Origin: Theobroma cacao
Taxonomy: Eukaryota; Streptophyta; Magnoliopsida; Malvales; Malvaceae
Direction of reading: 5' to 3'
Assembly: GCF_000208745.1 (NCBI RefSeq)
Contig: NC_030857.1
Location: forward strand, 16,552,122 to 16,616,121
Length of the DNA: 64,000 bases
Part shown: positions 62,798 through 64,000 of the stretch, in pieces
How positions within the stretch are numbered: the stretch's first letter is position 1
Layout: the number at the start of each line of letters is the position of its first letter
Notes under the pieces: generated by a model
The model's input: only the letters and a program-made list of their open reading frames with translations
What the model was told of the DNA's origin: nothing
Database searches by the model: none
Position numbers and translations under genes: made by a program

Positions 62798-64000
62798 TTT
62801 CATGCTGGTCAAGACATTTTAACACAACAATAATCACAAAAGTAGCATTGTTAATTGCCAAGACAGAATAAGCATGTTTCTATCTTTTGTGTTAGCTGGC
62901 ATAATGTCCACACCAACTTGTAAGGTATTCTACTTTGACTTATTGAGTCTCACGGATTGGTCTCACAAAACATTTCATTTTAGTAGTAGATAACTATTCT
63001 CAGATCATGACATCTTCTCCTACTCCAACAAAGATTCTCTCTTTAGTGGCACGTCGCTCATACCTCCGAATTGACTTTAATGTCAACTACACCAACTTGT
63101 AAAGTATTAATTGATTTGATCCATTAAACTTCTTGATTTTGTTTTACATGTAGACACCCATTCAAAATCAACCAAAAATAAATAAAAATAATAACATAAT
63201 ATAATAAAAATAAAAATAAATAAATAAATAAGAAAAAAAAGAAAACAGAGAAGGGAAAAGACTGAGCGTATGCTCAGCGTCCCTCTCCAATTAAACATTG
63301 CAGGGCATTTAATGCCCCTAGGTAGCAACCGGATTTGGGGAGGAAAGGTCATGTCCGACTACCAAACCCCCCTAATGCCAAAGCCTTGTGAAATCATGCT
63401 CAAAAAAACATGATTTCACCTTTGGATTGTCCAAAAATTTGGACAATCGAGCTCTTAAAAGGGGGTATCAAACAAACAACCTGAGGGAGGATTTTTGGAA
63501 ACCAAAAAACGATCAAAAAACCAATCTTTCAAAAACCAAAAAACACAATAGCCAAAGAAAGATCCTAAGTTCTACCAACCAAACACCTAATGACAAGCAC
63601 TAAAAAAAATAACTAAAATCAGAAGGGAAAGCCACAATCAAGAGAAAAATCACGAAAATAGAAAAGAAATCATGCAATCTGAGTCACAGTGGGAAAAACT
63701 TTGTTTTCTTTTTTTGAGGTAAGGGTGGTTTAAGGTTGGGGATTTTGGGATTTCCATAGAGAGAGAAAAAGGGAGGTTTGAGTTAAAGGCCCTAGTTCGG
63801 CCAGACCTAGATCTAGTGGTGAGATTTGATTAACGGGAAAAACAAGATTTTGGAAAAAAGAGCCCTAGAGACCTAAATCCAGTCAGTAAAAGAAGAGCGA
63901 TGACAGTGGGGAAGAAAGATAAGGAAGGAAAAGAAAAAGAGAGAGAATGAAGGAAAAGAAAAAAGAAAAAGGGGGAGAAGAAAAGAAAAAGAGCGACGTC
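62798..64000. other. intergenic, no gene recognised
   Basis: Non-coding. 63180-63245 is A-rich simple sequence. 63880-64000 is a purine-rich (GGA/GAAA) tract running off the window. Some of 63240-64000 reads like LTR or leader sequence, but I could assign no family. Confidence 0.4.

Overview
The window is AT-rich, intron- and transposon-rich nuclear DNA of a flowering plant, almost certainly a eudicot. Evidence: a plant GIGANTEA gene, a plant 40S ribosomal gene with a telo-box, plant-type copia, gypsy, LINE, hAT and PIF/Harbinger relics, and GT-AG introns. A malvid such as cacao would fit, but that is an impression, not something shown here. The sequence has a 100-N assembly gap (60535-60634) and one ambiguous base (44948).

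Only two host genes can be supported, both on the minus strand. (1) RPS18 (40S protein uS13), 2015-3935: four coding exons, 152 residues; the first coding exon is the ATG alone. (2) GIGANTEA, 18470-36845: fourteen coding exons joining in phase to 1170 residues. Its introns are long (intron 1 about 4.5 kb, intron 10 about 2.8 kb, intron 5 about 2.5 kb). Upstream sequence carries ACGT-core elements, a GA/CT tract and an exact evening element.

The rest is mobile-element debris. 5181-13175 is a decayed full-length Ty1-copia element (two ~271-bp LTRs, PPT, remnants of gag, protease, integrase, RT and RNase H), with a 2.7-kb probable solo LTR inserted at its gag/protease junction. 13535-13987 is a Ty3-gypsy integrase relic. 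14427-16116 is a solo LTR with a perfect 5-bp target duplication. 16774-17186 is a Tourist-like MITE. 38308-39552 holds an AT-rich tandem array in a TE-like unit. 41340-43240 is the 3' part of an L1-type LINE. 45228-46268 and 52606-52950 look like MITEs. 47.9-52.3 kb holds two fold-back families, one with a further copy at 0.36-0.9 kb. 55136-55917 is a non-autonomous hAT element with an 8-bp duplication. 56485-57612 is a PIF/Harbinger transposase relic cut by an hAT element (57613 to the gap) with a subterminal ACACGT array. 60635-61340 is the end of a second copia element (gag, PBS, 231-bp LTR).

The genes do not form a pathway together: RPS18 is a housekeeping ribosomal gene, and GI is a clock and photoperiod regulator. 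I found no new biological system. The observations most worth checking are the regulatory sequence upstream of GI, an unexplained GC-richer patch with G-boxes, an evening element and RY repeats at 46.88-47.28 kb, and the fold-back families.
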